Shown here in pieces: positions 9,864 to 20,565 of a DNA stretch of 64,000 nucleotides (position 1 is its first letter; each line of letters begins with the position of its first letter). Origin of the DNA: Cliona cf. orientalis (taxonomy: Eukaryota > Porifera > Demospongiae > Clionaida > Clionaidae); NCBI GenBank assembly GCA_963930775.1, contig OZ005694.1, positions 4,953,054-5,017,053 on the forward strand, read 5' to 3'. Under the pieces are notes generated by a model. It was given only the letters and a program-made list of their open reading frames with translations. It did no database searches and had not been told where the DNA came from. The position numbers and the translations under genes were made by a program.

Positions 9864-12800
9864 TTAGTTACCCTCAGTCTTGCTACTAGTGCCCTTCCTA
9901 ACAGTAGTAGCCGCTCCTTTAGGCTTGGGTAGAGGAGGATCAGGTTTAGAGACTAAGGTAGCGGTACCTCTCTTGGATACTCTAGTAGTTACTTCAGTCT
10001 CCGGTAGACTAGCAGTAGGGGGATCACACTCTTCAGGAGGACGAGAAACACAGCCTGAAGCAATACATGTATATATGTACATGTATACATGTGCCTTCAC
10101 CCTGTGTAATTACATGCAATAATTAACATACCACTTCTAGGGTTCCTCTGGCTGCTAGTACCTCTCTTTGATACTCTGGTAGTTACTTCAGTCTCCGGTA
10201 GACTAGCAGTAGGGGGATCAAACTCTTCAGGAGGACGAGAAACACAGCCTGAAGCAATACATGTATATATGTACATGTATACATGTGCCTTCACCCTGTG
10301 TAATTACATGCAATAATTAACATACCACTTCTAGGGTTCCTCTGGCTGCTAGTACCTCTCTTTGATACTCTGGTAGTTACTTCAGTCTCCGGTAGACTAG
10401 CAGTAGGGGGATCAAACTCTTCAGGAGGACGAGAAACACAGCCTGAAGCAGTATACATGTACATGTGCCTTCACCATTCGTAATTACATGTAATAATTAA
10501 CATACCACCTCTAGGGTTCCTCTGGCTGCTAGTACCTCTCTTTGATACTCTAGTAGTTACTTCAGTCTCCGGTAGACTAGCAGTAGGGGGATCACACTCT
10601 TCAGGAGGACGAGAAACACAGCCTGAAGCAGTATATATGTCACCATTCGTAATTACATGTAATAATTAACATACCACCTCTAGGGTTCCTCTGGCTACTA
10701 GTACCTCTCTTGGATACTCTAGTAGTTACTTCAGTCTCCGGTAGACTAGCAGTAGGGGGATCAAACTCTTCAGGAGGACGAGAAACACAGCCTGAAGCAG
10801 TATATATGTACATGTGCCTTCACCCTGTGTAATCACATGTAATAATTAATATACCACCTCTAGGGTTCCTCTGGCTGCTAGTACCTCTCTTGGATACTCT
10901 AGTAGTTACTTCAGTCTCCGGTAGACTAGCAGTAGGGGGATCACACTCTTTAGGAGGATGAGAAACACAGCCTGAAGCAGTATGCATGTACATGTGCCTT
11001 CACCTGTGTAATCATATGCAATAATTACATGTAATAATTAACTTACCGCCTCTAGGGTTCCTCTGGCTGCTAGTACCTCTCTTGGATACTCTGGTAGTTA
11101 CTTCAGTCTCCGGTAGACTAGCAGTAGGGGGATCACACTCTTTAGGAGGACAAGAAACACAGCCTGAAGCAGTATACGTGTACATGTGCCTTCATCCTGT
11201 GTAATTACATGTAATAATTAACATACCGCCTCTAGGGTTCCTCTGGCTGCTAGTACCTCTCTTGGATACTCTGGTAGTTACTTCAGTCTCCGGTAGACTA
11301 GCAGTAGGGGGATCACACTCTTTAGGAGGACGAGAAACACAGCCTGAAGCAGTATGCATGTACATGTGCCTTCACCTGTGTAATCATATGCAATAATTAC
11401 ATGTAATAATTAACTTACCGCCTCTAGGGTTCCTCTGGCTGCTAGTACCTCTCTTTGATACTCTAGTAGTTACTTCAGTCTCCGGTAGACTAGCAGTAGG
11501 GGGATCACGCTCTTTAGGAGGACGAGAAACACAGCCTGAAACAGTATACATGTACATGTGCCTTCATCCTGTGTAATTACATGTAATAATTAACATACCG
11601 CCTCTAGGGTTCCTCTGGCTGCTAGTACCTCTCTTGGATACTCTGGTAGTTACTTCAGTCTCCGGTAGACTAGCAGTAGGGGGATCACACTCTTTAGGAG
11701 GACGAGAAACACAGCCTGAAGCAGTATGCATGTACATGTGCCTTCACCTGTGTAATCGTATGCAATAATTACATGTAATAATTAACTTACCGCCTCTAGG
11801 GTTCCTCTGGCTGCTAGTACCTCTCTTTGATACTCTAGTAGTTACTTCAGTCTCCGGTAGACTAGTAGTAGGGGGATCACACTCTTCAGGAGGACGAGAA
11901 ATACAGCCTGAAGCAGTATACATGTACATGTGCCTTCATCCTTCGTAATTACATGTAATAATTAACATACCACCTCTAGGGTTCCTCTGGCTGCTAGTAC
12001 CTCTCTTTGATGCTCTGGTAGTTACTTCAGTCTCCGGTAGACTAGCAGTAGGGGGATCACACTCTTCAGGAGGACGAGAAATACAGCCTGAAGCAGTATA
12101 CATGTACATGTGCCTTCATCCTTCGTAATTACATGTAATAATTAACATACCACCTCTAGGGTTCCTCTGGCTGCTAGTACCTCTCTTTGATACTCTGGTA
12201 GTTACTTCAGTCTCCGGTAGACTAGCAGTAGGGGGATCACGCTCTTTAGGAGGACGAGAAACACAGCCTGAAACAGTATACATGTACATGTGCCTTCATC
12301 CTGTGTAATTACATGTAATAATTAACATACCGCCTCTAGGGTTCCTCTGGCTGCTAGTACCTCTCTTTGATACTCTGGTAGTTACTTCAGTCTCCGGTAG
12401 ACTAGCAGTAGGGGGATCACACTCTTCAGGAGGATGAGAAACACAGCCTGAAGCAGTATACATGTACATGTGCCTTCATCCTTCGTAATTACATGTAATA
12501 ATTAACATACCACCTCTAGGGTTCCTCTGGCTGCTAGTACCTCTCTTGGATACTCTGGTAGTTACTTCAGTCTCCGGTAGACTAGCAGTAGGGGGATCAC
12601 ACTCTTTAGGAGGATGAGAAACACAGCCTGAAGCAGTATACATGTACATGTACATGTGCCTTTATCCTGTGTAATTACATGTAATAATTAACATACCGCC
12701 TCTAGGGTTCCTCTGGCTGCTAGTACCTCTCTTTGATACTCTGGTAGTTACTTCAGTTTCCGGTTGACTAGCAGTAGGGGGATCACACTCTTCAGGAGGA

Positions 12801-13113
12801 CGAGAAACACAGCCTGAAGCAGTATACATGTACATCCTGTGTACTACACTAGTATTGATGTTAATTTTATGCTATGTCAAATGCTCGCAAAAAGTTCAGT
12901 ATACAGTAATTACATGTAGCTACATGTACATAGCAATGTGCCTGTACAGCATAATTTATCCCGTGTAATTACATGTAATAATTAACATACCACCTCTAGG
13001 GTTCCTCTGGCTGCTAGTACCTCTCTTGGATACTCTACATGTAGTAGTTACTTTAGTCTCAGGTAGACTAGCAGCAAGGGGATCACACTCTTCAGGAGGA
13101 CGAGAAATACAAC
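9864..13113 (-). CDS. array of 17 tandem ~117-bp exons encoding a 39-aa repeat
   Basis: Seventeen units of ~175-195 bp (one spacing of ~290 bp) each hold an exon on the minus strand. The acceptor is TTCAG|GCTGTG or similar, the donor GGTG|GTATGT. Typical exons are 117 bp, phase 1-1, encoding 'CVSRPPEECDPPTASLPETE' followed by 'VTTRVSKRGTSSQRNPRGG'. The first (13113-12991) is 123 bp. The last (10054-9864) has a different end, 'KPDPPLPKPKGAATTVRK...', and a TAA stop at 9864-9866. Since every exon keeps frame, copy number can change without breaking the protein. Introns are ~60-75 bp and rich in ACATGT and TAATTA. The protein is predicted to be disordered and basic. A donor-like GAGG|GTAACT just before the stop allows another 3' end. 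Confidence 0.75.
10125..13113. repeat. tandem repeat array, ~180-bp unit, 16 copies plus edge copy
   Basis: The string 'TCTAGGGTTCCTCTGGCTG' (or one-base variants) recurs at about 10137, 10331, 10510, 10680, 10860, 11053, 11233, 11426, 11606, 11799, 11977, 12157, 12337, 12517, 12702 and 12998. Some neighbouring units share private variants (e.g. CTCTTTAGGAGG versus CTCTTCAGGAGG alternate in two-unit steps), pointing to recent unequal duplication of dimers. The unit coincides exactly with one exon plus one intron. Confidence 0.9.
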
Positions 13114-13176
13114 CTACATGTAAATCAATAATATAAACACTTCACCTGGTGTAATTACATACAAAAATACATGTAC

Positions 13177-13511
13177 CTCTGAGATTTCTCTTGGTGTGCA
13201 TACCCTTCTTGGACTTCACAGTAGCTCCTCTCGACTTGGGTTGAGGGGGGTTATTGTCTTCATAGGAGTCAGTATCAGAGTCTAAGGCAATATGGATACT
13301 AGCACTAATTAAGGCACCACCAAAAATTATTTCAAGGTATGTAAATGTCGCTCTCGATACAAGCCCTCTCCCTATTTGCCCTTCATGCTGGATAACCTAC
13401 CACATGTGGGATTCTGGCTACCATCCCTTTTCGATTTTACACCAGCTCCTCTAGACTTGGGTAGATTAGCAGTAGGGAAGTTAGATTTGACAGGAGTGTG
13501 TGAAGCAGAAT
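13177..13511 (-). CDS. two repeat exons linking PHD finger to the tandem exon array
   Basis: Exon 13511-13401 (111 bp, 'DSASHTPVKSNFPTANLPKS', donor TGTG|GTAGGT) and exon 13281-13177 (105 bp, 'DSDTDSYEDNNPPQPKSRG', donor AGAG|GTACAT). Both are phase 1-1 and join the protease/PHD exon to the first array exon (13113-12991). They are related to the exons at 15.1-15.7 kb, so exon duplication has occurred on both sides of the protease exon. Confidence 0.65.
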
Positions 13512-13672
13512 CTGTATGTGACGATAATAATGTTAATTAGGGGATCATTGCCACAGTGACAATAATAATATGTGAAAAATGCTTTCATTGATTCTTTCAA
13601 AGATTGGGATGCAATATTCTAAAGATACAAACTTAGAAGAGGGCACAAAAAATAATTTTATCGTACATGTAC

Positions 13673-14476
13673 CTTCTTCGCACTGAGGGCATTGCCAAGG
13701 AACTTTGTTCCATTTGTCGTTGCGCACCTCAGTTGGGACTGGGACACAACCCTCATGGTACCAAACGTTGCACTTATCACAACAAACCATCCACTTTTCT
13801 CCTTCTGGCATTCTACATTTGCAGTAAATATTGAATGTGACTGTATAGAGTGTTCTCTTCTCAATATTGCAAACAGTGCTCGGAAATGGCTTAAGCAGGT
13901 TGTTGTTGAAACATGAGTGGAGATGATTCCTCAATTCACTTTGCACATATTTCCTGGTAACGGGATTTACCCCAGCACACAAGTCGTATGCCATCGCTAT
14001 AGCGAATAATCCGCAATCACTAGACCCTTCTTGATGACCAACATTCACAACACTGGTAGATATGGTTGGCTTAGGTGTTTGTAGAATGTTGCACACTTGT
14101 GTACATATAGTGCCGTCCTCTACAGGTACAGTGTGCATTGAATCGAATAAATCAACATGGCCTGGAGACGAAAATTTGTTTGATAGACAAGCCCAGTGGT
14201 CTGAAGATACATGTATGATCTGAACAAATCTATCAGGGGTGGATGACCATATGCCACGCTCTTTCAATCTACATGTATCCTGTAGGCCGTTCTGAGTCGG
14301 GAATTGAGATCTTAACAGGCAATTGGCAGCTGACATATGTGTTGCCGTCAACCATCCACCATTTAAAAGTGTTTGTTCGTCAGCAACTGACAAGCCAAGA
14401 TCATTGACCCAGGAACAAACTTCAGGGCTCTCAGGGAGCGAGTCAGACGATACACTAATTGCAGATGGGTGATCAC
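13673..14476 (-). CDS. ULP1/C48-like cysteine protease plus PHD finger exon
   Basis: An 804-bp exon, phase 1-1, from acceptor CATCAG|GTGATC to donor GAAG|GTACAT. It holds the signature of SUMO/ubiquitin-like-specific (C48, ULP1/SENP) proteases. The histidine is in 'HVSSDHWACLSN', the aspartate in 'VDLFDSMH', and the cysteine in 'GHQEGSSDCGLFAIA' with a nearby glutamine. All catalytic positions are kept. A PHD finger follows: 'YCKCRMPEGEKWMVCCDKCN', 'VWYHEGC' and 'WQCPQC' give C4HC3 spacing. PHD fingers commonly read histone tails. An unspliced reading continues to a stop at 13545. In the transcript it lies between linker exons and the repeat array. Confidence 0.85.
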
Positions 14477-14599
14477 CTGATGTGAAATACAGATTAAATA
14501 ATTAATACTGTATGTAGAGAGATGATGCTTGTCACAAATGTTGCACTCAGGAAATTAATTAACTTAGAAATACTTGTAAATTCTTAAGCATTATCTAAC

Positions 14600-14920
14600 C
14601 ATTGTATATAATATCTTCAGAAAGACTATCAATACCAGGCAATGAGAGGGTGGATAAATCTTTCCAACCTGAGAAAAAAGGATCATTTATTTGCATAAGT
14701 TCTATTAATTATAGAAGCGTACTATATATTGAATCTTGAAGTCTTGTGGATGGAATGTGTAGTCTACCACCTTAAATAAAAACAAAAAACAAATAGGTTC
14801 ACATTAAACAATATGCATCAATCAATGCATGAAGTTTCTTACTACTTTTCCTCTGAGACGTTTTTACAATACTACTCCCAACAGGAAATTGAGGAACACT
14901 GTCACTGTCCCAAAAGTCAC
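14600..14920 (-). CDS. two linker exons preceding the protease exon
   Basis: Exon 14920-14843 (78 bp, 'DFWDSDSVPQFPVGSSIV...', donor AGTA|GTAAG) and exon 14668-14600 (69 bp, 'WKDLSTLSLPGIDSLSED', acceptor CTCAG|GTTGG, donor AATG|GTTAG). Both are phase 1-1 and connect in frame to the acceptor at 14476. No domain is recognised; the composition suggests an unstructured linker. Confidence 0.55.
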
Positions 14921-15137
14921 CTGTGGCAATGAAAAGCACTATAAAGTTTGGTACAGTATGTTAGCTTTCAACTATCCATATGCATAAGACATGTAGACAT
15001 GCACATAAAATATATTATTATAGGCTGCATGGCCTGATATGACGACACTAGCTACCTAGTTGAGACAATGGTTAATAGCTAGGTAATTGTAACTAGTAGC
15101 CACTGTAGAGTGTAATTACATGCAATAATTAATTTAC

Positions 15138-15717
15138 CATCTCTCTTGCTCTCCCTGGATTTTATGGTAGCTCTCCTGGACTTGGGTAGAGGGGGGTCAC
15201 TGTCTTTAGAGGAGTCAGTATCAGAGTCTAAGGCAATATGGATACATGTACTTTCACCCCGTATGATTACATGCAATAATTAATATACATGTACCACCTC
15301 TAGGGTTCTTCAGGCTGCTAGCACCCTTCTTGGACTTTCTAGTAGCAGCAGGGGGATCACACTCTTCAGGAGGACGAGAAACACAGCCTAAAGCAATATA
15401 CATGTAGATACTTACCTAGTGTAATTACATAATATAAGGATACATGTACCTCTGACATTTCTCTTGGTGTGCACACCCTTCTTGGACTTCACAGTTGCTC
15501 CTCTAGACTTGGGTAGAGGGGGGTCACTGTCTTTAGAGGAGTCAGTATCAGAGTCTAAGGCAATATGGATACTTTACCTTATGCAGTTACATAAAATAAT
15601 TAACAACACCTCTGAGACTCCTCTTGCTGCTAGCAGTACCCTTCTTGTTAGGTCCTCTAGACTCAGGAGCACCAGCAGTAGGGGAATCACTCTCTTCAGG
15701 AGGGTGAGAACTAGTGT
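15138..15717 (-). CDS. four disordered repeat exons of the giant-element gene
   Basis: Four short exons, all phase 1-1 and all multiples of three: 15717-15610 (108 bp, 'DTSSHPPEESDSPTAG...'), 15554-15450 (105 bp, 'DSDTDSSKDSDPPLPKSRG...'), 15387-15295 (93 bp, 'GCVSRPPEECDPP...') and 15227-15138 (90 bp, 'DSDTDSSKDSDPPLPKSRR...'). Each has an AG acceptor and a GT donor. They encode proline-, serine- and lysine/arginine-rich low-complexity segments of two alternating types, acidic 'DSDTDSS' and 'RPPEE'. They look like linkers between zinc fingers and the protease. No fold is recognised. Confidence 0.65.
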
Positions 15718-15822
15718 CTAAGGCAATATGGATACTTTCACATTGTGTAGCTACATTCGAAATGATCTAACAGTATATGGTTGCATGTACAGTTGTAGAT
15801 GAAACAATAATATGAAGCATAC

Positions 15823-15885
15823 ATGAACAGCTGTGTAGAATTGTAGCTCTACATTCAAAGCAGGATTTCATTCTTCTGGAGCAGT
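15823..15885 (-). CDS. RING finger 2, second half exon
   Basis: Acceptor TTTGTAG|ACTGC in phase 1. It reads 'DCSRRMKSCFECRATI', supplying C, C-x2-C and completing the finger begun in the previous exon. The proposed donor T|GTATGC at 15822 gives 63 bp and keeps phase 1 for the repeat exon at 15717. This donor is weak, and without it the frame runs on ~40 codons to a stop. Confidence 0.6.
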
Positions 15886-15960
15886 CTACAAAGGTTAATG
15901 CACATAATGCTTCAAAAATGCTCGTTTACATACATGTACATAATATAATAATATACACAC

Positions 15961-16054
15961 CTGAACAGAACAAATGACCACAAGGTTCAACTGGATACAA
16001 GGTGTGAGCTTCATCACACATCAAGCACACAGCTGCAAAACTCTTCACATGTTT
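15961..16054 (-). CDS. RING finger 2, first half exon
   Basis: Acceptor ATGTAG|AAACATG in phase 0, donor TCAG|GTGTGT in phase 1, 94 bp. It reads 'KHVKSFAAVCLMCDEAHT' then 'LYPVEPCGHLFCS'. It carries C-x2-C and the PCGH..C half of a second RING-like finger. The remaining ligands are on the next exon (15885-15823). Splitting one finger over two exons with matching phase is good evidence that the exons are truly joined. Confidence 0.75.
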
Positions 16055-16115
16055 CTACATGTAATTGTAAGTGCAGTAATAACATACAGTAATGTACAAT
16101 ACAAAATTTAAATAC

Positions 16116-16234
16116 CTTGCAGGTGGGACATTTCTTGACGCGTTTTGCACATGCTTCACAAAGCACAGAATGCCCACAAGGCTTAAACGTAACGACTGTC
16201 TTCGTTTTGCAAACAAAACACTGGACAGATGCAT
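16116..16234 (-). CDS. RING finger exon 1 of the giant-element gene
   Basis: Exon from acceptor CTCCCTAG to donor AAG|GTATTT, 119 bp. It starts in phase 1, matching the transposase donor (T+AT). It encodes a compact C3HC4 RING: 'CFVCKTKTVVTFKPCGHS' then 'VLCEACAKRVKKCPTCK'. All eight metal ligands are present (C-x2-C, C-x-H, C-x2-C, C-P-x-C). RINGs of this short type, as in IAP and Mind-bomb proteins, usually act as ubiquitin E3 ligases. Activity here is inferred. It ends in phase 0 and joins exon 16054-15961. Confidence 0.8.
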
Positions 16235-16295
16235 CTAGGGAGAAAAAATGTGCTATACATTTGCATGATTACAATACTTGTATTTGAAATGATGC

Positions 16296-16451
16296 TTCTC
16301 CTCGTAGATAACTTGAACACAAGAACATCATCTTGCTAATATTTCAATTAGAATGCTCTTATCCTCCTCAAGGCAAGGAAGATTAGAGCATTCTAATTAA
16401 AATGTGGACAAGGTAAGTTTCTTACGTTTATTAAGTTATCTACGAGGAGAA
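16296..16451. mobile_element. foldback MITE in the transposase-RING intron
   Basis: The ends TTCTCCTCGTAGATAACTT and its inverse at 16433-16451 match perfectly. A second inverted pair, AATTAGAATGCTCT / AGAGCATTCTAATT (about 16347-16402), lies inside. No clear target-site duplication was found. It sits between the transposase donor and the RING-1 acceptor. Confidence 0.75.
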
Positions 16452-16497
16452 CCTTTATCAGTTCATGACTACAGGAGCAACTGAGAAATATACTTAC

Positions 16498-18035
16498 ATT
16501 TGATGTCCTTGTCATGACCTCCCTTCACTCCATAAACATTGGCAGGAGGATTTGTGAACACTGAACTAGCCACAACCTTGTCTTCAGGAGGCTTTATTCG
16601 TTTACTCTTTATTTCTGGTGTCTTGATTTCAGCAATATTTCTGAGAGAGTTTGGCCGTGGGTTAATAAAGGGCTTTGCGGCCTTTATATCACTTGAGGTA
16701 TACACTTCATCATGTGGATAACGTTTGAAAGGTGTAAAATCGACATTGGGTACAATCAATTTGTCGGCCAGTTTACCCTCCCCTGGCAATTGGATAGCAT
16801 CACGATCTAATGGATAAATGCCTGTGGTATGGAAACCAGCAACAATGTTGCTGGTAGTCATGGACTCCAGCCAAGCTTTGCTAAAGAGACGACAGAAATT
16901 ATAGTCACTAATGACTTGCCCAGGGTGGCTGACTTTAAAGTCATGACAAACTCTTCTCCAATGTTGTTTGAAGGGGCCAAAAACTCCCTTGTCTAGCGGC
17001 TGCGTTAAATGAGTAGTGTTTGGTGGCAGTGAAAAAAGAATAATCCCATTTTCAGCAGCAAGAGCAAGGGTGTCAGGGCAATAATGAGAGCTATGCCCAT
17101 CCATAAATAGAATTAAAGGCCTGCTTGCGGGAGCATACCTCATAAACAATTTCTTAAACCACGAGTCAAAAAGGATGCTGTTGGTCCATCCATTCTCCGA
17201 AAATCCATAGAGAGTTCCAGGTATTTCCCCAGTTGCCATTTCATGGGCCATCGTTTTCCTTTTCCAAACGATCAAAGGTGGAATTACTTGGGCGGCGGCA
17301 CTAACACAAGCGATGACTGTGATTTGCCCCTTAGATCCACTAGAAATGGAAAGGGCATTTTTCTCTCCACGAAGATGAACAGTTTTAGTTGGCTTGGGGT
17401 CAAGAGCAAAACCAGTTTCGTCCATATTAAAATAGAGAGCCGGATAATCAGCAAGCCCAGTTTCTTGAAGGGTATTCTCCAGAAGATCGAAGTAATTATC
17501 GATGCATTCTCTGGTGGATGCTCTGGCTCTGGAAACAGAAAGTGTTGCAGGAGTTCGGCTAGCCAAGAGGGGGTGCCGACAGAGGAATTTATTCCACCAC
17601 CCATTAGTCACTACACGTTCCACACCTTTACGTGCTAACAATCTTGACACTATGTCCAGTACTTCCTTTCTGGTACGTCCATAACCAATATCAGCAGAGG
17701 TGAGCAGAAACTTAACCAGATCTTCCTCTTCTGCTGTGGACAGCAACGGCGGAGCACCTGGCTTTACACCAGGCTTTACTTTTCCCAATTTATGATCATT
17801 GAGTGTTGTTCGGGGAATTCCATACAGTTCAGATACTTTACTGACACTTATACCACTGTGAACAGCATCCAGGGCCTCCCGCATGCTTAGGTCTGACCAT
17901 TCTCGATATTTACTGGGTCTTGCATTTCCAGTATCAGTGTATTTGGCGGATGTTGCCAAGCAGCCTGCAGCGGATCGAGTCAAAATCCGGTCTTTTAGTG
18001 GACTATGTTCTCTTAGGCTAGGTAGTAAACGGCTT
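16498..18035 (-). CDS. pogo/CENPB-type DDD transposase exon of the giant element
   Basis: An uninterrupted frame of over 500 codons. Residues ~47-90 form a pipsqueak-like helix-turn-helix ('SMREALDAVHSGISVSKVSE', 'YGIPRTTL'). Residues ~100-170 form a CENPB-like second DNA-binding region ending 'NGWWNKFLCRHP'. The DDE_1 catalytic core has aspartates in 'YFNMDETGF' (~209), 'LFMDGHSSH' (~316) and 'QPLDKGVFGPFK' (~352), so the DDD triad is intact. The 5' border TTGTCTTGTAG is a good acceptor. At the 3' end AAAT|GTAAGT is a strong donor in phase 1, which joins in frame to the RING exon at 16234. Without splicing the frame runs to a stop at 16469. It should cut at the element ends in the nucleus. 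An independent pogo copy nested in the element is the alternative, but no separate TIRs were seen. Confidence 0.85.
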
Positions 18036-18161
18036 CTACAAGACAAGAGAATAGTACAGTCACATTAAGCTTTTCTGCATGGGTGGAGGTAGAGGAATGG
18101 ATACTAAAACCACATAAAAGGCATCAGTGAGGTACAAGATATCCAATCACCACCCCTTTAA

Positions 18162-18300
18162 GGTTATGGGATAGTGTTCCACCCATGCATGGTCAAAGTT
18201 CAGATGAATAACTAATTATTGATTCCAATTGTTATGTACGTCCGCCAGAAGTCCACCAGCAGCCCACAAGTAAAAAATATATAGCACACACACAGCCAAA
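18162..18300. mobile_element. solo end of a TTAA-target MITE
   Basis: After TTAA (18158-18161) the sequence GGTTATGGGATAGTGTTCC continues as an inverted match to the right end of the element at 25108-25762 ('CATGGTCAAAGTTCA' is shared). The other end was not found, so the copy is truncated. The remaining stretch to 18689 shows nothing recognisable. Confidence 0.5.
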
Positions 18301-18689
18301 ATGCACGTGAAGACTTCATGGCCTTCCCACCACTCCAGGAGCTCAAGTGTGGGCGGGGCAACACCACCTCTTCACAGTCACATGCCTTTGCTCTGCCTCA
18401 TTAACAGCCATGGTCTAATCTCTGATCGTATGCCATGCTCACGAAAGTATTTGACAGTCAAAGGTCACAGGACACCCCCAACTCTCTCCCACCACATCCC
18501 CACAGTTAAAGCACTGCTCCTTTACGCTATACCCAACTGGAAGCAAAACCCACATCAACACACACCAAGAGAAGATTAGCCATAAGCATGTTGAATTATT
18601 GCAGGCCCCATGTCAACACGAAATGTCTGAATGACGTCAGAAATCAGATAATCAGATAAGTGAGTGCATATCATAAGTGGGCAAAGGAG

Positions 18690-19126
18690 TAGGCCTTGGC
18701 ACATTATGCTCAAAAATTGAGGTATTATGCTATGCTCCTATGCTCTAAGAATCACATTATTATGCTTCCTAGTCCTGGACATTATGCTCTCAATGTAACC
18801 CATTATGCTCATTTATAGTGACCTTTGACCTTGTCATGTGATCTCAATGGCCAAAACAGTACTAGTTTAATTCGCTATCAGTACACAGTACAGTACACAT
18901 GCACGTGTTCATGGCGACATGGCTTCAGCTTCACCACCAGTGGATACTGAGGCTGATAAAAGAGATGCTTGAATTTACATTTAACTATTTATAACTTTTG
19001 TACATTTATTTTAATTGTGACATTGACTCATGCTCACAAAATGTTGCTATTATGCTCAATTATGCTCAAGTCAGAGAAGAGAGCTATTATGCTCAAAATT
19101 ATGCCGGCATAATGTGCCAAGGCCTA
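18690..19126. mobile_element. hAT MITE, 8-bp TSD CAAAGGAG
   Basis: Perfect 20-bp inverted ends TAGGCCTTGGCACATTATGC are flanked by an identical 8-bp duplication CAAAGGAG (18682-18689 and 19127-19134). The 8-bp TSD is diagnostic for the hAT group. The interior repeats 'TTATGCTC' many times. No transposase is encoded. It is nested within the giant element upstream of its gene. Confidence 0.95.
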
Positions 19127-19529
19127 CAAAGGAGCCTAGCACTGTGGCTTGCTGGCTAGTCAGTTCATAACATTAACATAGCCAGCACTGACTGCCTCTA
19201 TAGTTTACATAGCAACAGCTACAGTGGTTAACCAAAATGAACTATGTGCAACATCATTCAGATGTTTCGCATTTTGCATGGGGCTTGCAGTCGTTCAACA
19301 CTCAATAGCTAATCTACTCTTATACACACATACAGTGTAGCAAATACACAAAAGCCATAGGACACCGCCTATAAGCATAATCAAGTGCCATGCAGTCTCA
19401 GTTTTGAAAGAATTTGATGCTACTTTGATGTGGGCAATTACTATTCTTTCATCAGGGCCCATTTCCAGTCACTAATCACATAGTAATCATCTCTGTGAAG
19501 GGGCTAACCCGCCAGACTAGTCCTCAGCC

Positions 19530-19843
19530 TAGTCTCGTGCCCAGCCCCCTTCGTGCACACGCGAGAAAGGGTCTGATTGAAAGGGTTGCACTAACGCGTC
19601 CGGCTGGAATGGTGTGCGTAAAATATAAACTAACTGCCACTTCCGTGATCTGTACCATACCGTATAGACAGAGCGCACGTGCGTGCGTATGGACCATGCA
19701 TAATTACATTCCACTAATGTCATGTGATCATGATTCTACAATCTGATTGAGCCACAATATACGTACCTCGAGGACAAGGAAGTGCGACCCTTTTGACCAG
19801 ACCCTTTCTGGAGCGTGCATGAAGGGGGTTGGGCACAAGACTA
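19530..19843. mobile_element. MITE with ~70-bp TIRs and 9-bp TSD (Mutator-like?)
   Basis: Left end TAGTCTCGTGCCCAGCCCCC, right end the inverse with few mismatches; pairing continues to 'AAAGGGT...GCACT'. TCCTCAGCC flanks both sides (19521-19529, 19844-19852). The TAG...CTA ends and 9-bp duplication match the small foldback elements at 21345 and 48804. A 9-10-bp TSD suggests Mutator-like, which is inference. Confidence 0.85.
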
Positions 19844-20209
19844 TCCTCAGCCATGCCACTCTTAACTCAGTTCAACAACTTGCCTGTTATCACTTCGAGC
19901 TGCAAAATTACTGATATACTGGGACATTACTGCTCAAGTCAGAGAGGTCAGGTTACCATCAGTGGGTCACAAATCAGAGTCTGTGATATTTATAGTGACC
20001 TTTTAATAATTAGACTTTCTTCATAAAGAATAATTGACAACTTACAATTTCTGGGATTTTTCCTGCTGTACCTTTTCCGGATTCACACAGTCTTGGGTAG
20101 AGGGGGTCACTACCTCGAGGAGGATATGATATGAATAACAGCAGGCTTTATTTAGAATATTAAACAATAGGAACAGCTTTATCGCGCCAAAAACAACCTT
20201 TGACCTACT

Positions 20210-20565
20210 GCTGAGTCAGCATTTTTCCTGCAGCGTGCTCTAGATGGGCGGGGCTCGACACGCTATTGCGCCTCCTAGTAGTGCGCACTAATTAGAAAGA
20301 GTTGCCGTTAGTACCCGTAGTCTCAACGTCTGCTAAGCATGCAAAGACGAAGATAGATATCGGACTGACGAAAATCGAAGTATTCGGCAGCTCACTTCTC
20401 GTGATCGCCATTCTGTCTGAAAGGGAATAATTCTCCCCAACTTTTTGAAGGCTATTGCACTCATACTTACCTGTAAGCCCATGCAATTTTTTTGTGAAAG
20501 ATCGTCTTATGCTAAGTGTAATACCTGCCGATTATAGATGTGCGGCGAAGTTTGGTTACTTACTC
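20210..20565 (-). repeat. right arm of giant-element long inverted repeat; probable 5' end of its gene
   Basis: Inverted copy of 9248-9622. On the minus strand it contains 'ATGGGCTTACAG' followed by GTAAGT, i.e. a possible first coding or leader exon ending near 20472 (phase 0, peptide MGLQ). The transposase exon appears to begin at a splice acceptor (18035), so an upstream exon is required. This arm is the natural place for it, though the connecting exons between 20.4 and 18.1 kb were not identified and the phases do not directly match. Confidence 0.55.

Noticed and set aside
10125..13113. CRISPR-like regular repeats
   Set aside because: Units are ~180 bp with no unique spacers, and each coincides with an exon plus intron of an animal-type gene.
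17243..17684. Plus-strand ORFs opposite the transposase
   Set aside because: Antisense shadows of the transposase reading frame.
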